DNA from: Actinomycetes bacterium
GTDB taxonomy: Bacteria > Actinomycetota > Coriobacteriia > Coriobacteriales > Coriobacteriaceae
Length of the DNA stretch: 8,104 bases
Assembly (NCBI GenBank): GCA_023441725.1
Contig: JAEZNV010000068.1
Location: forward strand, 1-8,104
Direction: 5' to 3'
Part shown: positions 1 through 6,635 of the stretch, one piece after another
How the letters are laid out: every line of letters begins with the position of its first letter
How positions within the stretch are numbered: the first letter of the stretch is position 1
Made by a program: the position numbers and the translations under genes
Notes under the pieces: generated by a model
What the model was told of the DNA's origin: nothing
The model's input: the letters and a program-made list of their open reading frames with translations, nothing else
Databases searched by the model: none

Positions 1-242
1 TAGTATCCAAGCATCCCCACGACGCCAACGAGACCACTTGTCTTTCGTCCAAACCTATCGGCAATATAGCCAGTGGGAACTTCAAGGATGAACTTGCTCA
101 CTTGATATGCAATCATCATGCTAGAAATCGCCACCATCGAGAATCCGACGAATTCAAGGTAAACCGTCAGAAAATACAAAATGGTGCTGAAGTTCGACAG
201 AAAAACGAACGTCATATAAAGCAAAATCGTACGATTGTTCAT
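1..242 (-). CDS. MFS transporter, N-terminal part (cut by window edge)
   Basis: This is the first 80 residues of a major facilitator superfamily permease, a secondary transporter in the cytoplasmic membrane. The start is ATG at 242-240, with GGAGG about seven bases upstream on the coding strand. A hydrophobic segment (about residues 5-30) is followed by a short loop and a second span (about 35-57). Next comes the MFS motif A between TM2 and TM3, GYIADRFGRK at residues 58-67, preceded by EVPT. The substrate cannot be told from this fragment; the EVPTGYIAD form is common in drug-efflux-like and uncharacterised MFS proteins. GC is about 43% by hand count, well below the neighbouring genes, which suggests acquisition. 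It lies downstream of, and on the same strand as, a LysR-type gene that may control it. The remainder of the gene is outside the window. Confidence 0.85.
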   Translation of the reverse strand, partial: MNNRTILLYMTFVFLSNFSTILYFLTVYLEFVGFSMVAISSMMIAYQVSKFILEVPTGYIADRFGRKTSGLVGVVGMLGY

Positions 243-322
243 GCTCCGCCCTCCAAGAGCCAATAACCCAAACCGAAATCTTGGAAAAGCATGAGGGCAG
301 AGCCGTCAGCCATGTGTTACAA

Positions 323-345
323 GGCGTCAACATTCACTTGACGCC
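323..345 (-). promoter_or_regulatory. Perfect 8-bp dyad between LysR gene and MFS gene
   Basis: GGCGTCAA (323-330) and TTGACGCC (338-345) form a perfect inverted repeat around a 7-base loop. It lies 16 bases past the LysR stop at 362 and about 80 bases upstream of the MFS start. On the coding (minus) strand the hairpin is followed by TTGTAAC, which is only weakly T-rich. It could be a weak terminator for the LysR gene or an operator for the transporter gene. The half-site TTGACG also resembles a -35 box, but I see no well-placed -10. Confidence 0.45.
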
Positions 346-624
346 ACGAGGCCAAATGACCTCACGAAGCGAGATAACGCAATAGGTGAAGAAATACCGT
401 CTGGTGTCGATCGGTCCAGGCATTTTGTCGATAGCAAAAGTAGATGGGCAAGGCTACGTCATGTGAGGCTTCAATGGAGCACTCGCTCACTTCCGATCCA
501 TCCGATGCGAGAGAAGAGCCAGAAAAACCCAATATCAATCCCCCGGCTTGAAGAAACTCAGTCTGCGCCCTGTTTCCGTATTCGACGTCGCGGAAACGGA
601 AATTAACCAGCTGAGCTTCGGGAC

Positions 625-640
625 ATTGATTGATTGATTG
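625..640 (-). repeat. Tetranucleotide repeat (ATTG/CAAT)4 in the LysR coding region
   Basis: Four uninterrupted ATTG units on the plus strand read CAAT x4 on the LysR coding strand. One extra ATTG follows after a single C (642-645). Each unit gained or lost shifts the frame. Three units, or any multiple of three, keep the LysR gene open; four units give the 217-residue truncation seen here. By my translation, five units enter the third frame, which also hits a stop (TGA) within about 25 codons. Confidence 0.9.
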
Positions 641-929
641 CATTGAGACAGGGCGACAAATTAATGGGAACAGCTAACCTGCCGCCCAGTAACTCACGAA
701 CGGTCATAGCACCCACAGATCGATGACCCGCTGGGCACGAAAGAACCTTGAGCTCCTTTTCACCCAAGTATTTCGAAGAAAGGACACTATCCCTTGGTTC
801 CTCAAATGAGATGGCCGCATCCGAAATGCCAAGCACAAGTGATTCAAAGCATGTGGCCGTTGGCTGATGCCAAACATCAAGGTGAATCTGGGGGTGCGAG
901 CTTTCAAACGAGTCGTACCAGTTTTCGGA

Positions 930-964
930 AAAAAGACGCCCCCGCCCGTGAAGACAGGGGGCGT
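930..964 (-). terminator. Intrinsic-terminator-like hairpin inside the LysR gene
   Basis: ACGCCCCC (936-943) and GGGGGCGT (957-964) form a perfect 8-bp GC-rich stem with a 13-base loop. On the LysR coding strand the stem is followed by C and then six T residues. This is the layout of a Rho-independent terminator in the sense direction, within codons of about residues 97-109 (YAPCLHGRGRLFSEN). The gene encodes normal LysR residues here, so it is not an insertion. It may terminate untranslated LysR transcripts, or it may be inert when ribosomes cover it. Confidence 0.5.
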
Positions 965-1297
965 AAAGACGGAAGTGGCCGTCGGGCGAAACGCCGCCGT
1001 TCCCCGATTGAGCGTACTTTTTGAGATCGTCGACTTGTGCCAGGATCACGCGTGCACGACGCGCAAATTCTCTGCCCGCCGGAGACAAAACAGCCTCCCC
1101 CGCCGATCGGTCGAGCAAAACAATCTGATACTCAGATTCCAACTTTTTGATTGCCGACGAAACGGCCTGTGGGCTCACGTGAACGGCGCGAGCCGCTTTG
1201 CGCACGCCGCCGTAGTTCGCTACCGCTTGAAGGTATTCGAGTTGAGAAAGCTGCATAGGTTACTCCAAAGGCAGCCAAGGCGACGGGCTGTGCGTCC

Positions 1298-1633
1298 TCA
1301 GATGAGGTTCTCGCCCAGGTTCTTGCCGCCGAGGACATGCATGTGGAAGTGCATGACGGTCTGGCCGGCGTTGACGCCCTTGTTGGAGATGACGCGGAAG
1401 CCGTCCTCCAGACCCTTGGCCTTGGCGACCTCCTGGATGGCGTGAGCCATGGCGCCCATGGTCTCGGCAGGCACGTTGTCGGCGATGTCGCTGTAGTGCT
1501 TCTTGGGAATCACGAGCGTGTGGACCGGTGCCTGGGGGTTGAGGTCGTCGAAGGCGATGACCTGATCGTCCTCATAGACAACGGTCGAGGGGATCTCGTG
1601 GTTGGCAATTTTGCAGAAGATGCAATCACACAT
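1298..1633 (-). CDS. HIT-family (histidine triad) nucleotide hydrolase/transferase
   Basis: This is a small cytosolic HIT protein of 111 residues, the usual length for the HINT/Hit branch. That branch hydrolyses phosphoramidate or adenylyl bonds of nucleotides such as AMP-lysine or dinucleoside polyphosphates. The start is ATG at 1633-1631, with AAAGGA about eight bases upstream. An upstream extension of the open frame (to 1888) reads through an inverted repeat and out-of-frame xseB sequence and is rejected. Near the N-terminus is CDCIFCKI with paired cysteines (C4, C7), a common zinc-binding feature. The histidine triad is HFHMHV at residues 95-100, with H97 the expected nucleophile. It is followed by LGGKNLGENL, typical of the family C-terminus. 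The gene sits between the inverted-repeat element and the LysR gene. The physiological substrate cannot be read from the sequence. Confidence 0.93.
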   Translation of the reverse strand: MCDCIFCKIANHEIPSTVVYEDDQVIAFDDLNPQAPVHTLVIPKKHYSDIADNVPAETMGAMAHAIQEVAKAKGLEDGFRVISNKGVNAGQTVMHFHMHVLGGKNLGENLI

Positions 1634-1658
1634 GGTTGGTTCCTTTCTCACAGACCAA

Positions 1659-1766
1659 GGTAGTCTTTTTGGGACGGGGCTTTTTTGACTACTTTTTCGC
1701 AAGCGCAAACACTTGGCAAGCCGTCGCGCAAGGGTAGTCAAAAAAGCCCCGTCCCAAAAGACTACC
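1659..1766. repeat. 108-bp element with 33/34-bp inverted arms (terminator or MITE/REP-like)
   Basis: The left arm (1659-1692) and right arm (1734-1766) are reverse complements except for one extra T in the left arm. They enclose a 41-base spacer. Each arm carries a GGGACGGGGC core flanked by T-runs and is itself bounded by GTAGTC and GACTAC, so the symmetry is nested. The element lies between the xseB stop (1788) and the HIT start (1633), leaving only 21-25 bases on each side. The GC-rich core next to T5-T6 on both strands would suit a bidirectional terminator. The long arms also suit a small non-autonomous repeat. No other copy is present in this window. Confidence 0.8.
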
Positions 1767-1787
1767 CCAAAGTAGGCTGCGAGATGG

Positions 1788-2054
1788 TTAGAATGAAAGG
1801 TTGTCGTCGGTGTTGGCGGCCTCGCCGTCGGCGAGCACGTCGTTGCCGTCGACGTCCTTAAGGAGCACCGAGACCTTCTGCTCGGCATCGGACAGGCGGG
1901 TGCGTAGGCTCTTGAGGAGCTCGACGCCGCGGGTGTAGCTCTCGAGCGACTCCTCGAGCTCCATGTCGCCCGACTCCAGGCTGCGGATGATGAGCTCCAG
2001 CTCCTGCGAGGCCTGCTTGTACGTAAGCTGCTCGACCGGGGTCTTCTCTGCCAT
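1788..2054 (-). CDS. xseB: Exodeoxyribonuclease VII small subunit
   Basis: XseB is the small subunit of exonuclease VII. Several copies wrap around the large XseA subunit and permit processive degradation of single-stranded DNA to oligonucleotides, used in repair and recombination. The product has 88 residues, within the usual 70-90 range. The N-terminal half holds the family pattern YKQASQELELIIRSLESGDM followed by an LEESLESYTRGVELL-type helix. It is predicted to be a helical, coiled-coil-like hairpin. The C-terminal tail is acidic (DVDGND, then EAANTDD). The start is ATG at 2054-2052, preceded by AGGAAAGGAAACAG. It lies 42 bases after xseA on the same strand and is very likely translated from the same mRNA. 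The transcript probably ends at the inverted-repeat element just downstream. Confidence 0.95.
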   Translation of the reverse strand: MAEKTPVEQLTYKQASQELELIIRSLESGDMELEESLESYTRGVELLKSLRTRLSDAEQKVSVLLKDVDGNDVLADGEAANTDDNLSF

Positions 2055-2096
2055 ATCTGTTTCCTTTCCTAAAGGTTTATCGCTATGAAACGCGGC

Positions 2097-3566
2097 CTAC
2101 TCGACCGCGTTGACGGTTGCCGACACGTTACCGTCCGCCATGCGCACGCGAATGGCGTCGCCGGGCTTAAAGGTCTTGGCGTTCGTAGCCACGCCATCAT
2201 CGCTGTACGCGATGGAGTAACCGCGGGCAAGTACCTTAAGCGGCGACAGGGCATCGAGCGACGCGGCAGCTCGGCCCAGATCGGACGCGGGTTTGCTGAG
2301 CATCGTGCGCCCCTGATGCTCCAGACGGGAGCTCGCGAGCGTGAGCGCATGGCGCTTGCCATCGAGCCCCGAGGTGCTTGCGATCAAGCGCTCGGGCAGA
2401 CGCTCGAAGTTGGAGCGGAAGGCCCCAACCGAACGCGTTATGGCGCCGGACAGACGATCGGCCGTCAGGGCAAGCTCGGACTCGCGACGCTCGACCATAA
2501 ACGTTGGATCGTTGAGGCACGGGCGGCACGCGGCCGCATCGAGCGCGTCGCCCAGACGAGCCGTATAGGTGTCCCAGGCACGACGACCGCGCTGGTCGAG
2601 CATTTCCAAATCGACCTGATCTGACCCGATCATCGATGCCATCGCAGCACTCAGACGCTGATGACGTGTCTCGAGCACATCGGCCAGCTCCGTCATAGCC
2701 GGCGCCACCGATTCTGCCGCTGCCGTTGGCGTGGAGGCGCGACGGTCGCTCACCATGTCGCAGATCGAGGTATCGGGCTCATGCCCAATGCCCGTCACCA
2801 CAGGCACGGGACAGGCTGCCACCGCGCGGGCAAGCTCCTCGTCGTTAAAGGTCATGAGGTCCTCAAAGGAACCGCCGCCACGCACGAGCAAAATGCAATC
2901 GGGCGCCGGTGTAATGGCAGCGGCGCGGCGCAAGCCTTCAATAAGCTCTGCCGGTGCACCCTCGCCCTGGACCTTTGCGCCCACGCAGACAAGCTCGACG
3001 AGCGGGTTGCGACGGCGCAGCGTACGCTTGACGTCGTCGATTACGGCGCCCGAAAGCGAGGTGACGACCGCCACACGCGAGCAAAACACCGGAATGTGAC
3101 GTTTGCGCGCCTCGTCCATCAGGCCCTCGCGACGCAGCTTTTCGGCCAGTTGCGCCACTTGTTGACGCAGCAGACCCTCCCCCGCCAGCGAGAATGAGCG
3201 AGCGACAAAGCTCATACGACCCGTGGGCTTGTAGAGGTTGAAGCTGCCCTTAAAGCTCACCTGCATGCCGTCGCGCAGATCGAAGGTGCGCTTAAGGTAG
3301 GCGCCCTTCCAGATGATGCAGTCGACGGCCGCCGAGTCGTCCTTGATTTGGAAGTAGCAGTGGCCGCTTCGGGCATTGGGACCACGAAAACCCGTGACCT
3401 CGCCCAAAACGCTCAGCTGCGGAATGGCATCGAGCGCGCCGGCGGCGATCTCCACCGCTTGGCTCACGCTAAGCTCTTTGCGCTCCTGATCGTCCGAACC
3501 GTCGATCTCGGCGGAAACGGCATTGCCGGTTAGGTTCCAGCCTGCCACGCAGCCCCCTTTCGTCAT
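2097..3566 (-). CDS. xseA: Exodeoxyribonuclease VII large subunit
   Basis: XseA is the catalytic subunit of exonuclease VII, which cuts single-stranded DNA from both ends without ATP. From the ATG at 3566 the product has 489 residues. An N-terminal OB-fold (about 30-128, starting LSVSQAVEIAAGAL and including GEVTGF and GHCYFQIKD) binds DNA. The catalytic domain follows, with RGGGSFEDL at about 229-237 and GIGHEPDTSICD then RRASTPTAAAE at about 259-285. The histidine and aspartate of GHEPD (about H262 and D265) match the conserved active-site region. A long helical, coiled-coil segment precedes the C-terminal motif LSPLKVLARGYSIAY. The start is uncertain: TTG at 3575, ATG at 3566 (GGAG about 12 bases upstream) and GTG at 3548 (AAAGGGGG just upstream) are all possible. 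None affects the conserved domains. xseB follows 42 bases downstream. Confidence 0.95.
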   Translation of the reverse strand: MTKGGCVAGWNLTGNAVSAEIDGSDDQERKELSVSQAVEIAAGALDAIPQLSVLGEVTGFRGPNARSGHCYFQIKDDSAAVDCIIWKGAYLKRTFDLRDGMQVSFKGSFNLYKPTGRMSFVARSFSLAGEGLLRQQVAQLAEKLRREGLMDEARKRHIPVFCSRVAVVTSLSGAVIDDVKRTLRRRNPLVELVCVGAKVQGEGAPAELIEGLRRAAAITPAPDCILLVRGGGSFEDLMTFNDEELARAVAACPVPVVTGIGHEPDTSICDMVSDRRASTPTAAAESVAPAMTELADVLETRHQRLSAAMASMIGSDQVDLEMLDQRGRRAWDTYTARLGDALDAAACRPCLNDPTFMVERRESELALTADRLSGAITRSVGAFRSNFERLPERLIASTSGLDGKRHALTLASSRLEHQGRTMLSKPASDLGRAAASLDALSPLKVLARGYSIAYSDDGVATNAKTFKPGDAIRVRMADGNVSATVNAVE

Positions 3567-3617
3567 CGTGCACAAGGGCTCCGGCCCCGTGCAAATTTAA
3601 GTCCAACACATAGTACA

Positions 3618-3647
3618 GCGCCGCGAGGACACGAATCCCCGCGGCGC
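3618..3647 (-). terminator. Strong GC-rich hairpin downstream of the metallopeptidase gene
   Basis: GCGCCGCGAGGA (3618-3629) and TCCCCGCGGCGC (3636-3647) form a 12-bp stem with one mismatch and a 6-base loop. It lies about 60 bases past the metallopeptidase stop and just upstream of xseA. No T-tract follows on the minus strand, so it is not a classical intrinsic terminator. It may be a Rho-assisted terminator or an mRNA-stabilising hairpin between the two genes. Confidence 0.45.
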
Positions 3648-3654
3648 CTGCCTG

Positions 3655-3742
3655 TCCTATTTGTTATCGGTTGGAATTTCTGTTGTAGCGAGCCATCATC
3701 CTATTTGTTATCGGTTGGAATTTCTGTTGTAGCGAGCCATCA
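3655..3742. repeat. Perfect 44-bp tandem duplication over the metallopeptidase gene 3' end
   Basis: Positions 3655-3698 and 3699-3742 are identical, 44 of 44 bases. The right copy carries the last codons of the metallopeptidase gene (MARYNRNSNR and its stop). The left copy is a non-coding replica just past the stop. The lack of divergence points to a recent event or an assembly artefact. Confidence 0.95.
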
Positions 3743-4412
3743 GGTAGAGCAGTTGAATGATCGAAGTGAGCGCTGCGGCCACATAGGTAAGCGCGGCTGC
3801 CGTCAGCACCTTCTTGGCGCCGTTGACCTGCTTGGAACTCATGCCCGACTGTTCGATATACGCCACGGCGCGGCGACTGGCATCGATCTCGACCGGCAGC
3901 GTAACCAGCTGGAACAGCACGCTAAACGAGAAGAAGACCAGCGCGAGGGTCGTGAGCCCCGCGATGTTCATGAACAGGCCCATGAGCAGCACGATCGTCC
4001 AGGTGTTCTGGGTAAAGTTGACGACGGGGACCAAAGCGGTACGTACCTTCATCATGGCGTAACCGCTTTGGCGCTGGGCGGCATGGCCCGCCTCGTGGCA
4101 GGCGACGGCAACACTTGCGACCGACCCGCCCGAACGGTTGGCATCCGACAGATACAGGTTGTTGTCCTGCGGGTTGTAATGATCGGTGAGCTCGCCGGCA
4201 ACGCCCTTGATGCCCACGGCGCTACAACCGTTGGCGTCGAGCATGCGGCGAGCGACCGTGGCACCCGTATCGCCGTCCGAGCGAACCTTAGACCACGTCT
4301 TGTACGTCGAGTTGATATAGCTCTGCGCGGCAAGGCCAAGCACCGTGCAGACAAGAACAACCAGCAGGTACAGCGGGTCAATGCCAAAGCCATATCCATA
4401 GTAATAAGGCAT
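3708..4412 (-). CDS. Membrane zinc metallopeptidase, YugP-like (Zn_peptidase_2 family)
   Basis: This is a predicted integral-membrane zinc peptidase of 234 residues, close to the family's usual 225-235. The N-terminus is tyrosine-rich (MPYYYGYGFG) and leads into a membrane span (about 13-31). The zinc motif HEAGH is at residues 106-110, giving two histidine ligands and the catalytic glutamate. Two further hydrophobic segments follow at about 136-156 and 157-173. E175 in LPVEIDASRRA is a likely third metal ligand. A last hydrophobic helix (about 203-226) precedes the basic tail ARYNRNSNR. The family is widespread in Firmicutes and Actinomycetota, and its substrates are poorly known. The start is ATG at 4412-4410, with a strong GGAGGA nine bases upstream. 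It lies 64 bases downstream of rnd on the same strand. The 3' end has been duplicated in tandem without changing the protein. Confidence 0.92.
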   Translation of the reverse strand: MPYYYGYGFGIDPLYLLVVLVCTVLGLAAQSYINSTYKTWSKVRSDGDTGATVARRMLDANGCSAVGIKGVAGELTDHYNPQDNNLYLSDANRSGGSVASVAVACHEAGHAAQRQSGYAMMKVRTALVPVVNFTQNTWTIVLLMGLFMNIAGLTTLALVFFSFSVLFQLVTLPVEIDASRRAVAYIEQSGMSSKQVNGAKKVLTAAALTYVAAALTSIIQLLYLMARYNRNSNR

Positions 4413-4476
4413 GCGAATTCCTCCGAATCGAGTTACACGTTGGAGGCATTCTACCCACTCAGCCGACTAGGCTTCC

Positions 4477-5610
4477 CTATAACAACTCAATCTTTCCGTC
4501 CTTCACGGTGAGTCCCATGTTGCCCGAGAGCAGATCGTCCAGGCGCGAGCCCACGAGCTCAAAGCGCCAGCCTTCGCGCAGGGGGCTCTGCTCGGGATGC
4601 TCAATATAGTCGGCCAGGTCATCGCGCGAGGCAATGACCGAGGTCGCCACGCCCGAGCGCTCGGCAACCAGGCGAATGAGCGCATACATCAGGTCCGTCA
4701 CGCTCTCCAACTCCGGCGAAATCTGACGGTGCCCGCGCACCATGAGCGGCAGGCGATCGTGTGGGCAGCTCGCACCGCGCTTAATGGCCATGAGCGCGCC
4801 GTCCACGTCGCGCTCCCCCAGCTGGTCGGTACCGCGAATGCTGCGGAACTCCTCAACACGAACGGGATTACGTTTAACCAGGGCCAGCAGCGTATCGTCG
4901 GACATGACCCACTTGCGCGGGATGTTGCGGCGCTCGGCGCGGTCCTCGCGCCAAGCGGCAAGCTCGCGCGCGATACCCAGCTGATGGCGGCTACACGAGT
5001 TGATGCGCTTGACCTTGCGGAATGCCTCATGGCGGTCGGCGCGGTAGTGCGACTCGTCGGCCAGCGGACGCAACTCGTCGAGCACCCAGTCCACCCGGCC
5101 CAGCTCGCGCAGGCGACTCATCATCTCGGTATAGGCGACAATCAGGTACTTGACGTCATCGATCGCGTACTCGACCTGCTTATCAGTCAGCGGGCGGCGC
5201 GACCAGTCGGTCAGCGACTCGGTCTTGGGCAATGAGACGCCACAAAACGTCTGCACGAGCGCGCCGTAGGAAATCTGCTGGCGCTCGCCCAAAAAGGCGG
5301 CGGCCACCTGCGTGTCAAAAATGGGACGCGGCAGCACGCCCACGGTATGGAGCATGACCTCCATATCCTGCGAGCAGGCGTGGAAGACCTTAGTCACGCT
5401 CTCGTCGGCCATAAGCTCGGCAAGCGGCGACAGGTCGTCGATCACCAAAGGATCGACCGCGACGCTCTCGGCAGGGGTGGCAATCTGAACCAAGCACAGG
5501 CGCGGGTGGAACGTGCGCTCGCGCAAAAACTCGGTATCGACGGCAATCGCGTCAAACTCACGGGCGCGCTGGCAAAAGTCGAGCAGAGCCTGATGTGTGG
5601 AAATGTACAT
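4477..5610 (-). CDS. rnd: Ribonuclease D (DEDD exonuclease with HRDC domain)
   Basis: RNase D is a 3'-to-5' exoribonuclease that trims tRNA and other stable RNA precursors using two metal ions. From the ATG at 5610 the product has 377 residues, close to the E. coli enzyme (about 375). The DEDD catalytic residues are visible: D25 and E27 in AVDTEF (Exo I), D82 in VFHACSQDME (Exo II), and Y148 with D152 in YAIDD (Exo III, DEDDy type). DWSRRPLTDKQ precedes the third motif, as is usual. An HRDC nucleic-acid-binding domain covers about 205-285 (SRHQLGIARELAAWRED onward), followed by a second, weaker HRDC-like region. The frame is also open to a GTG at 5646, but that extension lacks a clear ribosome binding site and precedes the conserved start region. 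It is the first gene of the minus-strand block and diverges from the lipid kinase gene. Confidence 0.93.
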   Translation of the reverse strand: MYISTHQALLDFCQRAREFDAIAVDTEFLRERTFHPRLCLVQIATPAESVAVDPLVIDDLSPLAELMADESVTKVFHACSQDMEVMLHTVGVLPRPIFDTQVAAAFLGERQQISYGALVQTFCGVSLPKTESLTDWSRRPLTDKQVEYAIDDVKYLIVAYTEMMSRLRELGRVDWVLDELRPLADESHYRADRHEAFRKVKRINSCSRHQLGIARELAAWREDRAERRNIPRKWVMSDDTLLALVKRNPVRVEEFRSIRGTDQLGERDVDGALMAIKRGASCPHDRLPLMVRGHRQISPELESVTDLMYALIRLVAERSGVATSVIASRDDLADYIEHPEQSPLREGWRFELVGSRLDDLLSGNMGLTVKDGKIELL

Positions 5611-5672
5611 ATCAACCCATCGAATAAGGTTAGGCCCGAAAAACACGGGTAGGATATCGGCATTGCCCTACA

Positions 5673-5680
5673 ACTATACT
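5673..5680. promoter_or_regulatory. Possible back-to-back -10 boxes in the rnd/lipid-kinase divergent region
   Basis: ACTATACT at 5673-5680 contains TATACT on the plus strand (5675-5680) and TATAGT on the minus strand (5678-5673). Each is one base from the consensus TATAAT. On the minus strand a weak -35 (TTCCCG) sits 17 bases upstream; on the plus strand I find no good -35. The spacing to the starts at 5709 (plus) and 5610 (minus) is plausible for both. Confidence 0.35.
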
Positions 5681-5708
5681 CGGTTAGTCACAGAACGGGA
5701 ACGTAAGT

Positions 5709-6626
5709 ATGCGCTGCCTTATCATCCACAACCCGGCATCGGGCCCCAGCTCAGATGAAATCTACGCGTTCACGCACGCCCTCGCGCAGGGCGGCGACGA
5801 GGTCGTGATGCGTTTTATCGGCGATGGCATGGAGCCCGAGGACGCCGTGGCAGACGTGCGCGAGTTTGATCGCGTGGTCGTTTCGGGCGGCGACGGCACC
5901 GTCTCCAACGTGCTCGACCAGATGCGCGGGTGCGGTGTCCCCACGCTCGTCTTCCCCTCCGGCACAGCCTGCCTGTTCTTTAACAACATCGGTAATGCCC
6001 CCGAGGCAGCGGCGCTTGCCAAGGCTTGCCGCGCCGGTCGCACGGTCAAAGTGGACATGGGCGAGCTCTTTTGGCTCGACGAGAACGGCAACGAGAAGCG
6101 CCACGGCTTTATCATCATCGCCGGCTCGGGCTTCGACGCCGAGATCATGATGAAGGCCGCCCCCGCCAAAAACGACATCGGCGAGATCGCCTATTTCCTG
6201 TCGGCGCTCGCCACACCCAACCCCACGGTGGCGCATTTTACGATTGAGCATGACGGCATTGTCGAGGAGCTCGATGGCATCTGCTGCATGGCCGGCAACA
6301 CCTCGGTCATTCAAAACGACATCAACCTGTTCCCCGATTGCCGCATGAACGACGGCATGGTCGACATCGCGGTCATCGAGCCCGTAAAAACCGTCCAGCT
6401 CCTGCCCACCGTGATCACCGCCGCACTCGACCCCGCCGGCAAGGTGCTCGGCCGTCCGCAGTTCAAGATCATCCAGACCAAGGAAGCCAAGATCACCTGC
6501 ACGCCGTCGCTGGGCATGCAGTTCGATGGCGAGATCATCTCCAGCAACTCGGGCGTCTTTGGTGCCCGCGCGCTTCCGCAATGCCTCGATCTCATCGTCG
6601 ACGAATTCTCCCCGCTCGGAAAATAG
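5709..6626 (+). CDS. Diacylglycerol/lipid kinase, YegS/DgkB (DAGK catalytic) family
   Basis: This is an ATP-dependent lipid kinase of the cytosolic DAGK_cat superfamily, which phosphorylates diacylglycerol or a related lipid. The product has 305 residues, the standard length. NPASG at 8-12 is the N-terminal nucleotide-site strand. SGGDGT at 59-64 is the hallmark GGDGT nucleotide-binding motif. FPSGTACLFFNNIG at 82-95 takes the place of the usual P-x-GT-x-ND segment and is somewhat divergent (NN where ND is common). AGSGFDAE at 138-145, DGMVDI at 215-220 and QFDGE at 271-275 are the conserved C-terminal motifs. The start is ATG at 5709 with only a moderate upstream GGGA. It is divergent from rnd. 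A 30-residue membrane peptide follows nine bases after the stop, so the two are probably an operon. The exact lipid (diacylglycerol, undecaprenol-type or sphingoid) cannot be read from the sequence. Confidence 0.92.
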   Translation: MRCLIIHNPASGPSSDEIYAFTHALAQGGDEVVMRFIGDGMEPEDAVADVREFDRVVVSGGDGTVSNVLDQMRGCGVPTLVFPSGTACLFFNNIGNAPEAAALAKACRAGRTVKVDMGELFWLDENGNEKRHGFIIIAGSGFDAEIMMKAAPAKNDIGEIAYFLSALATPNPTVAHFTIEHDGIVEELDGICCMAGNTSVIQNDINLFPDCRMNDGMVDIAVIEPVKTVQLLPTVITAALDPAGKVLGRPQFKIIQTKEAKITCTPSLGMQFDGEIISSNSGVFGARALPQCLDLIVDEFSPLGK

Positions 6627-6635
6627 GAGGACCCC

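Larger units (their letters stand above)
362..1256 (-). pseudogene. LysR-type regulator, frame broken at a (CAAT)4 repeat; probably phase-variable
   Basis: This is a LysR-family DNA-binding regulator interrupted by a frameshift. The start is ATG at 1256-1254, with GGAG about eight bases upstream. Residues 1-60 are a typical LysR winged HTH (VRKAARAVHVSPQAVSSAI, then KKLE). A linker helix runs to about residue 85 and is followed by the effector-binding domain. In the present sequence the frame stops at 603 after 217 residues. The rest of the effector domain continues in another frame to a stop at 362. The junction is exactly at four CAAT units (coding strand). With three units, residue Q209 would run into CPEAQLVNFR and on to a 296-residue protein, the normal LysR length. 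It is 41 bases downstream of the HIT gene with no clear terminator between, so read-through is possible. The likely target is the MFS gene next door. A true pseudogene or a sequencing error are the alternatives. Confidence 0.85.

Noticed and set aside
1296..1307. CCTCAGATGAGG dyad at the HIT stop codon as a terminator
   Set aside because: Only five base pairs with a 2-base loop and no T-tract; it cannot form a stable hairpin.
867..1445. 192-codon plus-strand frame across the LysR and HIT genes
   Set aside because: It spans two minus-strand genes with recognised domains and has an arginine-rich shadow composition.
1634..1888. N-terminal extension of the HIT protein to 196 residues
   Set aside because: The extension reads through the inverted-repeat element and out-of-frame xseB sequence; the ATG at 1633 has a good ribosome binding site and gives the normal family length.
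5611..5646. 12-residue N-terminal extension of RNase D from GTG at 5646
   Set aside because: There is no ribosome binding site before the GTG, and the extension would start close to the likely promoter region.
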